From positions 124,001-188,000 of the forward strand of contig CM035310.1 in assembly GCA_002900995.3 (NCBI GenBank): 64,000 nucleotides of DNA, written 5' to 3'. The notes under the pieces are model-generated. The model was given only the letters and a program-made list of their open reading frames with translations. It did no database searches and was not told the origin of the DNA. The stretch is from Ganoderma boninense (taxonomy: Eukaryota > Basidiomycota > Agaricomycetes > Polyporales > Polyporaceae). Positions 22,408 to 33,842 of this stretch are shown one piece after another. Within the stretch, counting starts at the first letter, position 1; every line of letters starts with the position of its first letter. A program made the position numbers and the translations under genes.

Positions 22408-24098
22408 CTACTCCCCACTGACGGCAAGCAACGGCGCAGTGGAATGATTACGGGTAGACAGCGGAAACGACCTAGGACCATCGATGTTGCTCTTAGGGTC
22501 GTCCTCCGCAGGCAGAATGATTGCGATGCCGCCGTGCCGGACGTTAGCAGATCTCCAGAACTGCTTCTCCACTTGGGACTTGTCGAGCGCGACGAGCACG
22601 ATGATGATGGTCGGGTAAATAGCCTGGCACGGGCGGAACTCATCAGTTGTCCGCGAAAGCCACAAAGTGAGGAGACTCACGATTATCGGGACGAGGCCGC
22701 CCTGGAGGAACACGGAGAACGTCTCCCAGAAAGAGTCGAGTCGCAGGAAATCAGCGTTGTCGACGACGTCCTGGTCGTTCAGCCCCCGACAGGAGGATCG
22801 CCACGACGATCTGCGCGCGGCCGAGCGCCGCCGTCAGCACAGGCCCGTTGGCACCAGGTTTACCGCAATAGTACGAGCTGTCACGAGTATCGGCGCATGC
22901 TTACCCAGAGCAATCAGTATGCGACGCCGGACTCGACGAGGAGGACCATGAGCTTTTCCAGCCGCGAGGCCGTGGTTCCGACTTCGATGTACTTGCGCAG
23001 CATCGCCCAGTACCTCCTGTGTATGTGTATGCTGCCTCAGCGCTAGTCCGACCCCCCACACATGCACACCCGCACGCGCACAAATTCAACAAACAAGCGA
23101 CTCACCATGACTTGTACGCGACGAGCGCGGTCGCGAGGACGTTGGTCGCGAGCGACAGCGCGGTGGCGGCGACCCCGTACGAGAAGCCCTGATACATGTA
23201 CCCGATCCCGGTCGCACGCGGCCTCCAGGAGTTGCCCCGGTAGCAGGCCCAGCACGTGTCGACGACGCCCATAGCTGCCACAGCGTGTGCGGGTCGCCGT
23301 CGGAGTCGCACCGAAGCGGGTATATGCGTTGAGTTAGGAGCGTGTGCGCACTCAGGACGAACGTGAAGAGTGGGTCCGTACGTACCGAAGGTCCCGACCA
23401 GGAGGAGGACGCAGAGGACGCGGATCGGCCAGTTGTCGCGCCAGAGCACGCACGCGCGCCACCACACGCTCGCGTCGCCCAGGAGTATCTGTAGAAAAGC
23501 ACTTAGTATCTGCAGCTGCGTGTGCTCGGAGCCTAGGGCTTTGATGCCATTCCGCGACTCGGAGGGACCCACGTTTATGGTCAGAGTGGCAGTCCCGCCG
23601 CACACGCCTGCGTGTAGGTACTGAAGTACCTCGTCGTCGTCATAGCCCGCGTTCGTCGAGGAGTCGGGCGACCAGGTGATGTATGCATCCCGGAGGATGA
23701 GGTATTGCGAGAAGAGGGTGTTTAGCACTACGAACGCCGTGGTAGAAGCCCACAGCGCGAACAGCGTGAGCGCAAGGAGGAGTTTGGCGGTGCGTCCTTG
23801 GTGGTCTGATGTGCTGCGTACTCAGAGCTCAGTGCTTAGATCTTAGACCCCAGCGCGGAGAAGACCGAGTGCAAATACTAACCTCAGAAGGCAAAAACAT
23901 GCGAGCGTTAGAAGGGTGAACATGCCTACGAAGCTAACGTCAGCCTGAGTGTCACTTTGCTGCGGGGAACTTCAGAGCGCCGAGCCTCGTACCGTAGAGC
24001 ACTCCTGGGAGGAGTATCTGGGCTATGCCCATGGATAGTAGCTGCACAGTGTGTTTCCATGGGATCGTATACTGCCCGGGAATGTCGTTTCCGGACAT
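22408..24098 (-). pseudogene. Seven-pass membrane protein family, copy C (broken)
   Basis: Eight exons with family structure: 24098-23993, 23925-23883 (43 nt), 23813-23573, 23488-23386 (103 nt), 23274-23106, 23016-22905, 22810-22681 and 22623-22408. Family landmarks are clear: 'CGGTATLTIN', 'GDASVWWRACVLW', 'ALSLATNVLATALVAYKSW' and 'AIYPTIIIVLVALDKS'. Two lesions stand out. In exon 6 the conserved ESG.(A/L)YC(A/T)LW reads TAC-TGA-TTG-CTC-TGG, an in-frame stop at the Cys codon. In exon 7 a run of five G where four keep the frame shifts the rest. The first is a substitution and cannot be a simple run-length error, so this copy is probably a recent pseudogene. All splice sites are still intact. 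Confidence 0.82.
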
Positions 24099-25544
24099 TG
24101 CGAATGGGGTTTGTGGCGGGAGGAGGAAAGCTGAGGAGTGCTAGTGAAGGGAGAGAGCTAACGTGCCAGCTTTATTCTACAAACTTCTGGTGAGTCAAAT
24201 TTCGATGATCAAAATCGCGATGGGCGGAAGGGCTGGAAATCGTACAGGTTTCGAGTGGCTGCGATCACGTAGGGCCAGAGGCGCCTTGGGAAAGCATCCC
24301 GGAGTCGGGCGTTCATGTCATCTGGGGCGATGAGATGACGGGATTCAAATATCCGATGTCTGTCGCAGCCTCGTCACTTCACTGCTTGTTATTATTTGAT
24401 CGTCTTCAAGTTGGAGAGAGAATGGATGCAACCCATTACATCCTACAGACTTTAAATATCTCGGATGACGCGACATCCACCGGTCCAGAGCCCCCCGGGT
24501 GAGAACGCCGCGGCCAGACCATGTGTGGAAGAAAGGACGTGAAAATATCCGTAGGACTTTGCATCAGAACTTCCGTAAAAGACTGAGGCACTGGGGGCAC
24601 TGACGAGCGCCCGGTCGCTCCAAACGCACATCCTTCGATGGCCAACGCATAATACCGCAAGCAAATGATTGTAAAAGGTGCGTATGGATCTAATATAATG
24701 CACTGTAATGCATTTACTCACCAATATCGAACTCATCTAAACCAAACTTGCCGTGAATCCCGAAGACTGGTTGAGGGGTGTTTGGGCCTTTTGCGCCCAT
24801 TGAGTTGGCCCAGAAGAAGATTCAAGGTCGAATCCATATCCACTGCCAGTGTACAAGGGTGCAGAATAGTTTTTGTAAAGCACAGTGAGAGACCAGAGCC
24901 AGGAGAGCAAGCTGAGGTCGTCGTCTTGCTGCTCGAGTCGCCTCCGCACAGCCACTACTGAGGCGGCGTTTACTGAGCACTGCTGAGCGCTACTGAGTGT
25001 ACTGCCTCAGTGGCGCTCAGTGCCCTCAGTGCGAACGCAGGTTTCCTGATGTGTTGCGACAGCGATGCTGTATCCATGCAGTCCAGAACGTTTGATGTAG
25101 GTGGGAGGGGCTCTGAGTCGCGTTCCAGTTAAGTTGAACTTTCAACTTGAAGTCCATGCACGGTTTTAACGACTGTTTCAGCACTCACGATTTGGAGTGA
25201 ATATCTTTGACAAAATACCTGAGGTTATACACGTCCGTTCTTCTTCTTCTTCCACACCGTCCAAGTCGTCTGAGCCAAGGAGTTCACTTAAAAAGAGGAC
25301 CAGTCACTGTTTATCTACATTGTGGCTAGCGGTTTCGTAGCCGAGTGTGCCCCAATTCGGGCCCGCAAGTACATAGCTTCATATAAGTACTAGTACTAGT
25401 ATTGTGTCCACGCTCTGCCTTGCACCATATCATCCTTTATCTAGCACTTGGGTTCGCGAATACATACGTCTATTCCCGCCACATCGATCCGCCACTAAGT
25501 ACTGGCAGGCCACACAGCCCGCCGCCCCGCCCTTCCCCCGCGAC
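24099..25544. other. Intergenic; CTGAG/CTCAG cluster inside
   Basis: Upstream flank of copy C and downstream flank of P450 copy 1. No gene is supported. A short block of iterated CTGAG and CTCAG words at 24955-25032 is listed separately. Confidence 0.4.
24955..25032. repeat. Clustered CTGAG / CTCAG words
   Basis: Four CTGAG words followed by three CTCAG words (the reverse complement) within about 75 bp. The block can fold back on itself. It may be the end of a degenerate element or a cluster of binding sites; nothing else supports either reading. Confidence 0.5.
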
Positions 25545-28167
25545 TCACGCCCGCCCAGCGCGCACCTCCACCAGCGCGGGCAGCTCCCCGCGCACGGTGA
25601 CGAAGTAGTCCTTGAAGCCCCGGTCATAGTCCTCGAGCCGCCAGCCCTCGACGGGGCGCAGGCGCACGCGCTGGAGGACCGCGCAGACGACGGTGCGCAT
25701 CTCCTGCATCGCGAGCGCCTTCCCCACGCAGTTCATCGGCCCGATCGAGAAACGGCATGAACGCCGCCTCGTTGTGCACGTACCCCGGCCCGTGGCACAG
25801 CGCGCGCGCGTCGGAGGGCGGCAGCCAGCGCTCGGGCAGGAAGGCGGTGGGGGAGGGCGAGAAGTTGTGCGCGTCTGTGTGCATTGAGTACGCGTTCATC
25901 CAGAACGCCGTGCCTGGCGGGAGGTACCTGGAGGATGGGGGGCGAGTGTCAGTCTCGGCCTGGGGCGTGTATGCTACGAATATGTGGGACTAGGGTTGAG
26001 GACATGGACGTACACTCCGTCCACCGTGATCCCGTCGCCCGTCTTGGGCACCTGGCGCTGAGTGCAGTTGGGCACGGCCGGGAAGATACGCAGCGCCTCG
26101 TTACTGTATGCGCGGGGGAGAGGGGTTAGCGGTCGTGCGGGAGGTGTGCGGACGGAGCCCCGGTTCCTTACATCACGCCGGTCAGGTAGTGCATGTCTCG
26201 GTGGTGCTTGGTGTGGAGCGCTTCGCCCGGAGGATAGTACTTGTCGACCTCCTCCTGCAGCTTCTCGTACACCTCGGGGTGGGCGAAGAGGCACGCGAAG
26301 AGGCTCGTGAGCGTGCTCGCGACTGTGTCCGAGCCGGCGACCATCGCGAGGATCCCGTCGCTGACGAGTTGCTGGAAGGGCGGCCGAGGACGCTTCGAGT
26401 CCTGCACGTCTTCGTGGTTCTGTAGAGGGTGTAGAATGAGATGCGTACTGTCTCAGGGACCGTCTAGTGCGACTCACGAGGTAGTGGAAAAGGTCGCGCG
26501 TCACAGACCCGCGCTGGAGGCGGCGCGCGGCGCTGTCCTTGCATTTTCCGAGGAAGTCCTTGCTGCCCGACATGAGGAAGGGGACGCGGCCGAGCATGAC
26601 CCCGAACCACGGCACGTGTCCGAAGAACGTCGCATTCCTACCAGAACGACACTCAACCAGCTTGTCGAGCTTGTGTGAGATGAGACGCGACGCTACCTCG
26701 CCGATCTCTCCAAGCCTGTCCAGAAACTGGTATCCCCCCTCCCGCTGAGCATATCGCCAGTCCCTCCTCCGAAGCTGGTGTATGCATGCTATCAGAGCAC
26801 GCTCCACGGACCAAGAGAAAGAAACACTCACGCCATGTCCGACATGAAGTCGTATCTGTCAATTCAAAAAAGCACGGCACACGAACCGGTCAACACCAGT
26901 CTCTCTCTGCGCCCCCTTCCCCCCGGACGAAACAAACAACGACGACTCACGTGAAGTACCCGAACCAATGGTCGAGGAGCACCTCGCCCCCGCCCGCGCC
27001 GCCGTGCTCCTCGATCTTGGCGACAAGCTGGCCCGCGCGCCTCGCGATCTGGTCCTCGTACCCCTTGAGCGCGGCGGGGCTCAGGCCGCGGTTCCACGCG
27101 CGCCGCCGCTGGATGTGCAGCTCCGTGTCCTGCAGCGCGATCATCGCGAGGTTCCGGTCTGACAGGAACCGCCCGAGCTGCTCTGCGTGCCCGGGGTCAG
27201 CGTCTGTCGGTTCCCCGGAACAACAACAAGAGAATAGAGAATGCGAGAAGAGAGCATGGCGAGGAGAGGACGACGTACGGGGTCCCTTGGGCAGCCCGGC
27301 GCCCCCGATGAGCGTGTTCGCGGTCGACGGCTTGCGGATGACCACCGTGTTCGGACCTGCCCGTCGAAGAGAGCGTCAGCGTTTACGTTTGCGGGCAAAA
27401 GCAAGCGACATCAGCAAAAGTGGAAAAATTTCCTGCCGGATTGTGTTGTAGGACAATGCCGAAAATACTATGCACTATTTGAGGTTCTATACGTGATCGT
27501 GCAGACCAGAAAAGTACCATACCCTCCCTCAAAGTCCCGTGCAATATACGCACTACCTCGCGAGGATTGGCAGGATCGCGAGGATTGTGAGGATTGCATG
27601 GCAGTGCCATACGTCGCAATCCGGTGCATGAACTCGTATTTCGGGCAGTTCTCACATTGCCAGAGGGGACTTTTCCGCTTTTGCTGATGGCCCGACAGGC
27701 GAACGCACCTATGCGCAGCACATCGCCGTAGCGGTCGTGCAGGGCCTTGAGGTAGTGCTGCTGGCGGCCGCCCGTGCTGACGTACGCCATCCAGAAGCCG
27801 GAGAGCTTGCCGGGGAGCGGGCCCGGGTAGCGCGCGAGCGGGTGGAAGGGCGAGAGGCGGTATGCCGCGATCGACGCGGCGAGGGTCGCCAGGTAGAGCG
27901 CGAGAGACTGCAGGAACGAACCCAGCGTGGGCGCTGTGCCATGGCCGTTGTGGGGTGGCAGGGCGACGATCAGCGCTGGGGGTGCGAGGAGGGCGAGGGC
28001 GTAGAAGGAGAAGGTGTAGGTCTCGTAGCGGCGGAGGAGCTGGTGCATGACCTGTGTGGGAGAGCGGTGGTGGGTGGTTAGTTGTCGGTTGTCCGCGTTG
28101 GGCAGAAAGCGAGGGGTGGCGGGAGGATACGCACCAGAGCGGCGAAGATGGGTAGTTTCACGTCCAT
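25545..28167 (-). CDS. Cytochrome P450 monooxygenase, copy 1
   Basis: A membrane-anchored haem monooxygenase; substrate unknown. Ten exons: 28167-28135, 28051-27709, 27356-27279, 27203-26951, 26855-26832, 26774-26697, 26637-26478, 26419-26172, 26103-26014 and 25927-25545; about 562 residues. Two N-terminal hydrophobic stretches precede the Pro-rich hinge 'HPLARYPGPLPGKL'. The I-helix is 'MVAGSDTVAST', the K-helix ExxR is 'NEALR', PERW is present, and the haem loop is 'FSIGPMNCVG' with the Cys ligand. The 'FSIG' part is shifted by one extra base in a run (AAA at 25750-25752 on the + strand), the only lesion seen. Exon 5 is a 24-nt micro-exon for YDFMSDM. Intron 2 is enlarged to 352 bp by an inverted-repeat element (27409-27689). 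The CYP family is not assigned. Confidence 0.88.
27409..27689. mobile_element. MITE-like element in P450 intron 2
   Basis: Ends are 'catcagcaaaagtggaaaa' and, inverted, 'ttttccgcttttgctgatg', 18 of 19 matching. The total length is 281 bp with no coding capacity, and it sits wholly inside intron 2 of P450 copy 1. Internal phrases 'gtgaggattgcat' and 'catacgtcgcaat' recur at 29.67-29.73 kb next to a similar end, showing a family. No clear target duplication was found with these ends. Confidence 0.7.
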
Positions 28168-29484
28168 GGTGGGGATGGAATCGTGATGGATCGCTTTGGC
28201 GAGAGGGACGGGATCGAGGGGGATATAAACGGGGGCGAGATGGCTGTCGCGCCGGGCACGTCGCCCCACGGCGGTGGAGAACCTTGTATACAGAGCGTCT
28301 GGGGACAAAGGGACAACGTCGTACCTGGAGAATCGTTCCACTGATTGCTAAATACCTCGGGGGTGCGATGTAGGGTTCTTGTGGCGTGGAAGATAGAGGG
28401 CGAAATGCCTATAAGGCGGGGCAAACACGGACGCGTAGACTGCGGGGTACGCCAAAGCGTCCATGACGTCCATAGCAGACGCGAACGCCTGGCCGTGGTG
28501 GTGTGAGGGGCGCTGACGCGCTCCGCCGTAGTCGGCCTCGAAGCTCGACGAGGGCCGATTCGTTAGCAGCGAATACGAGTCGCCTTTAGAACGGCTGTGG
28601 GGATTGACGTTTACACATCCCTTGGTGTTCTGGACCGTCCGGGACCTACCTCATGAGACCGCAAATGTCAAGAACGAACTGGCAAAAGCTCACATATTGC
28701 GGCTTTTCCTGACGATGTTTTACCATGGAACCTGTGTGCCCTCCGTTGCATCTGGGGATGGTTTTGTTGGGCAGATGCATGAACAGACTCATAAAGCGCG
28801 ACTTACCCGCGCACATGAGCAAGCCCAAAATCCTAAGACGCAAGTTCGAGCCTCTAGAAGACCGCGCTGTACGGGGTGAGTTTAAGACTGAGAGAGACAC
28901 TCGAATGATGGCTGACGAAGAGAGGCACAGTAACTACTCACGAGTAATGACACACGACGAGGTTCCTGGGGTACCGAGCGGGTTTTATGTGGCTGGTCCA
29001 CAGTACCTATAGAAAGCGCGCACAAACATGAGTCATCGACGTTTCTTGCGATGTCTTGTAAACTCTCGATGACGACTTACCTCACCGCGGGGGTCTTCTG
29101 CCCGTTCTACACCCGAAGGCGTTCGTGGTCGAATGGGCGATCCTGACGTAGTACGTACGACCACCATCCTATGCAAGTAGATCTCGTGAGCTTCAGTGGA
29201 TATTCCATGAATTACGAAAGTCGGGGAAAGCATCTTGAAGATATTGAACTGCCAGCGATGCTGAGATATACACCAGCAGTAGGTCCGCGAAAGCTCTCCC
29301 GGGCCACGACTAGATCGCCAAACACATCCTACCGTCATGCATATGGATGTAACTGAAGTAACTACGACAGCGATCTGTGGCAGGGAAGGAGAGTGTCCAG
29401 CTGGAGATGGTGGTACAAAGCAGGGCTTCAGTGGCATTCAACTTGCGACATTAGGCGGCGTTGCAGTTCTCCCTGAGTGACACC
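28168..29484. other. Intergenic; weak coding traces only
   Basis: Upstream flank of P450 copy 1. An open frame on the minus strand at 29033-29437 has a hydrophobic stretch ('QIAVVVTSVTSICM') and could be a decayed membrane-protein exon, but no exon chain can be built around it. Confidence 0.3.
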
Positions 29485-31232
29485 GTCAGCAAAAGTGCAA
29501 AAATATTGGTTAACTTTGCTTGTACGTGCCGGACCATGGAAACACGAAAAGCGCATGCAAACTCCCTCCAGAGTGGTCTGCGTAACGGCTCGATGGCCTC
29601 CCCACAGAATTCCACCCTGGAGAGTTGAGAGGGTGGGCCAACCCACCCGATCCCATGCAATCCTCACGATATCTCGTGAGGATTGCATCGGATCTGGGTA
29701 GCGGCAGCGTCATACCACGTCGCAATTCCAGCGCTCACTCTAACAGGATGGCATGGTATTTTCTACCTTGTGTAACGAGGCAGCTTTGATGAGCCTGTCC
29801 AGTCATCCATGTAATCTGAATATAATATCACATCAATTTGTTCACGCACTCAGACGAGGCAATAGGCATGAAAACAGTTTTATTAATCATAATAAAACAC
29901 GGGAAGGAAGTGCAGAAATGAACACAGAATGGTATTGACATGCGAAAGCAGCTTACTAGGTACCAACTGCCTGCTCCGCCAGCATCATATCTTACCCACT
30001 TGAGACCACGGAACTCGCTGTTCTTCGCCTACCCGAAATCGTGCTCAGCGGCGTCCGTGCTCTGGATACGTGCCCCAAGACGTCGTCTCCTCCCGGGTCC
30101 CCAAAACGAGCAAGAAAAAAAATGCAACTCACAGCCAGCAACACCTCCAGCCCGATATCCCGCCCTGCCAGCAGCGCCCTAGCCTTCCTGCAGCATTTGG
30201 TGGCTTTTGTCCTTTCACCAACTATCGAGCCCCCCGTACCCCAAGCACGCGCCCTTTACGAGTGGACATGCAGCGAAAAATGAACCACTCACGATCCACT
30301 ACTCTTATCCAACCCGATCGCCTGCTCCGCCAGCTATGCTCACACCTTCCCTTTACTCGCTCGGGTCCCCGCTAGGGCACAGGCCCTCCCTATATAAGTG
30401 CGCGGTTGGCCTATTGCGCGCCCCAGTGACAGGGCAGCTGATGCCGGAGAGCGGCGGCATTTGTGCCATCCCAGGTACACATACCATGAGAGATGTGAAT
30501 GCGAGCACGAGTTAAAAATCAATGCGTACTGATATATGCGCATATATGGCCGCATATATGCCGGTGTCAAGGCTGACTCACCTGGCAGGATTCCGTTTGA
30601 CGGATGTCCTCGAGCTTGGCAGACTGGACCCAGGGACTCGGAGTCGAAGGAAAGAAGTCAACAGATTGTCCTTACTGAGGGTCTAGGCTGGCAGCATAAG
30701 TGCGGTAAGTATTGGGGAAATGTAGAGCAGATGGTGGAACGAAAGGAACCCGGGAGTTTGCGTTTCCTCCAAGACGGCCATTTATGAATCTGTCAAAATC
30801 AGATGACATCATCCACTTGTGTGAGTCACGTGAGCGCGTTGTTGAATCGCGCAGACTCCGCCGCGGCGTCGTTTCTCTGCTCTGCCACATCGCCCGTGTC
30901 CTCTCTATGCCAACTTCTCTTCTTTGTGGCTTGGATTCACAGTGGCATGCATAGATCAATCCCCTTTATCCGGCCAGCTCCGCCTCGCGCCTTATGACGA
31001 CCTAGCATCACGCCGGGACTAGTACTAGTTCAAGATGCGCGAAGAATACTTAAAGACACGCTCGACAAGTGTGAGCCAGCGACAGGCACTAAATGTCATC
31101 CAGAATAGGTATCGCTACCTCGGAAAATGTTCCTGCAATTGCAAGCACTGCAGCGGTGAGCACTGTACGAGGACATGTTAATGAGACCAGAGTCGCTCAC
31201 GCCCGGCCGACATTTTTTCACTTTTGCTGATG
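29485..31232. mobile_element. Candidate larger relative of the 27.4-kb MITE
   Basis: 'gtcagcaaaagtgcaaaaa' at 29485 and, inverted, 'ttttttcacttttgctgac/t' ending at about 31232 match the terminal repeats of the 27409-27689 element. Subterminal sequence around 29670-29730 also matches it. The pair could bound one 1.75-kb non-autonomous element or be two independent decayed ends; no transposase frame is seen between them. Confidence 0.35.
29655..29688. repeat. 34-bp palindrome with 15-bp perfect arms
   Basis: Left arm starts 'atgcaatcctc' and right arm ends 'gaggattgcat', with a 4-base centre. Half of it recurs singly in the 27409-27689 element, so the palindrome is probably part of that element family. 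Confidence 0.75.
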
Positions 31233-32144
31233 ACGTGGCCTATCACTCTTGAGCGCTTGAGCTGAGCTACACAGCTTCCCTCCTACCGCACCGCAAACAA
31301 CAACTCACCTCTATAAAGGTCTATGAAGCCCGCGTCGCCGACATCCCTGCGCAATCCGCACAGTATAGCAGTTTCATGGTGTCTTCAAAGCCGTCGAGCA
31401 GCGTTCCCATCGTTCCATAAGAAGGTGCCCAGCTCACCAATCACGCGTCACGTCCTCCGGTCTCTCGTCCTTACCATAAAATCATGCAGTGCAGATGTAC
31501 GCTCTCCGCCCCCTTTGACATATGTAAAGCGCTCTGGAAGCTGATGAAGTAACATGCCAGTTGTAGACCGGTTGGCATTGAGTCCGGCGCCGACGACTCG
31601 GACGTTTATTGGCTAGGAAGGGCGTTCCCCCGGGTGTGAGCGCATCTTCAATCATCCATGTAAGTATTGAGTGACGTGATGACCACTACGTCTTCCTGTA
31701 GCGGTCCTGGCAACCATCCCATCCTCGAACACGTCATCCCGCGCCGTCTGATGCGAAGCCGCGTCCATCATACTCAACACCACAACTTACTTCCCCGACG
31801 CAGCGTGCTGCGCACTTGTTCCTGAGTGTGGCACACCCACGGGCCATCCTTGTGAGTCCGAAGCCTGATGCTCTGTCTGCGGGAAGGTGGATAAACTCTG
31901 TTCAAAAGACAAACAGCGTGTAGGCCTGTACTAATATGCCTCCACGGCCCAGCACCTGTATCTGATCAACACTGTCTGCGAAGCTCATCCACGCGCCCGA
32001 GTCCCGCAGACCAAGGAGTAGAAGGGTGCCCAGTGATCCATCTGCATCTCTTCCCGATGAGTGTAGAAAAGACTCTGAATCCCCGCTCTCTGTCCCCCTT
32101 CGCCCTCCTTCGCCCTCCCTTCTCCCCGTTTGTCCTCTTCTGAG
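31233..32144. other. Intergenic upstream of copy D
   Basis: No exon, RNA gene or clear repeat is supported. The last 80 bp before copy D are very pyrimidine-rich, as expected for a fungal core promoter or leader. Confidence 0.4.
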
Positions 32145-32158
32145 GTGTGCCGGCACAC
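32145..32158. promoter_or_regulatory. Start-proximal palindrome, copy D
   Basis: 'gtgtgccggcacac', a perfect 14-bp palindrome ending one base before the ATG of copy D. The same GTGTGC-NN-GCACAC form lies at the same place in copies E and F, but not in A, B, C, G or H. It could be a protein-binding site or a 5' leader hairpin masking the start codon; both are inference. Confidence 0.5.
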
Positions 32159-32159
32159 T

Positions 32160-33842
32160 ATGAAACATCACCCGGGCCCCTCGAACCCCCAAGAGCCGGT
32201 CAGGCAATTCCGGCCCAACGTCCTATGGACGGCGGTCGCAGTTTCGACTTCCTTTGCCGTGCTGTATGGTACGCTTATACTGGACCCGTCGCGATCCGTC
32301 TCTGTAGCTCACGCGACGAATACAATACAGGTCTCTTCCTAGCTCTCGCAGTCGTCTCGCTCTACCTCCTCCTGTAAGTCCAGCTCCCCACGCATACCCG
32401 CACGCGATGCAGCCGTCCGCTCACGGACGCATGCATGCCATACTATGAATTTACGGCAGCCGGCGCGGGGTACGCAGGCCGCTCTCCGCGATCCAGGCCT
32501 TCGCGGTCACGGTGCTCCTCATGTCCACGACCATCCACTGGGCCGTCGTCGTGCTGCACCGTTTCGGCAGCGTGCTCGTCGACCCGGGCATGAACATGGG
32601 CACGTTCTGGGGACAGTTCGTGATAGAGCAGTGCGTGGGAACCGCGACACTGACGATCAACGTGAGAACACCAGGTTCCCCTCACTACGCCGCGCCCGCA
32701 CACGCGCACACAGTACAGTAGCTGACGCGCGGCGTGTTGAATGCTGTTCGGCAGATCGTCTTGAGCGACCTCGTTGTGTGGTGGCGTGCCTGGGTCCTGT
32801 GGCCCGAGAGCCGGGTCGTCCGTGTTTCCGGATGCGTGCTGCTGCTCACGACGTTCGGTGAGCCGCACCGTTCTTCAGCTACGATGCATCCCATCGTCTC
32901 CGTCCTCACCGCGTCCCGGGCCCTAGTTATGTCGGTTGTGGATACGACCTTCTCGTGTCAAGCCCAAGTGGGGTTCATGTTCGAGGGCCTGGCTGTGGGC
33001 ACCGCGGCGGCGGCGCTCTCCCTCGCCACGAACTTCACCGCCACTGTCCTTACCGCATACCAGGCCTGGTGCGTCTGCACATCCACCTAAATTGTTTTTT
33101 CATGCCTCTCAATAGACGTTTGAAACAGGCTGTATCGAAAGCGTGCTCGGGATTACGCCGAAAGCGGGTCGATGAACAACCGGGTGGAGCGCATCCTCGC
33201 ACTCCTGGTCGAGTCAGGCGCACTGTACTGTGCGCTGTGGGTACGTACCACCCGTATCTACAGGCCTTCCAGGGTTCTGGTCCTGTGCGTCCGCTTACCC
33301 GGGCTATCCTGCGTTATTTTCTTTTTCGCACAGGTCGTGGTCATCGTATGGCAGGTCGGCGTCGACAACCCGAACACCAGGTCACAGTTGTTCCCGCAGC
33401 CGGGCCAACATCATCACACCTCCTCCGAGTCTTTCTGGGCCGACGGCGGAGTCCTCATCGAGGGGTGTCTCGTTCCGCTCATCGTAAGTCCCCAGCGCCG
33501 CGCCGTCCCATTCTCTCCATTCAGTTGAGCGTCAGGCTCGAGCGGTGCGTGCATGCTCACAAGTCGGCCCCCACTGTGCAGGCGATCTACCCCACGGTCA
33601 TCATCGTGCTCGTCGCGCTGAACAAGTCGGGCGTCGAGCACGGCTTGAAGCGCGACGTCGGCGCGGCCCCCCTGGGGCCACAAGGGATCGCGGTGTCGGT
33701 CGAGACGGTCGTGAGCACGCACAGCGACCTGGACGCTGAGGACTCTGAGCCGTCGCGCACTGCGGGGGGCTTCTCCCATTTCGGCCCGGGGGATTCTCTC
33801 CAGGCGCTGGGGGCGTCAGAGAAGATGATGCGAATGACATGA
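32160..33842 (+). CDS. Seven-pass membrane protein family, copy D (intact)
   Basis: Function unknown; 373 residues. Exons 32160-32268, 32331-32373 (43 nt), 32460-32661, 32755-32857 (103 nt), 32927-33068, 33129-33240, 33334-33483 and 33582-33842 join in phase with consensus splice sites. Landmarks: 'NVLWTAVAVSTSFAVLYG' (TM1), 'AIQAFAVTVLLMSTTIHW' (TM2), 'CVGTATLTINIVLSDLVVW' (TM3), 'AAAALSLATNFTATVLTAY' (TM5), 'LLVESGALYCALWVVVIVW' (TM6) and 'AIYPTVIIVLVALNKSG' (TM7). The tail shares 'VSVETVVSTHSD' with copies E and F. Copy E follows on the same strand 1.1 kb downstream with the same exon plan, so D and E are tandem duplicates. The start follows a conserved palindrome. Confidence 0.9.

Noticed and set aside
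29033..29437. Possible minus-strand membrane-protein exon
   Set aside because: One hydrophobic stretch and a faint resemblance to other fungal membrane proteins, but no exon chain or conserved motif could be built.
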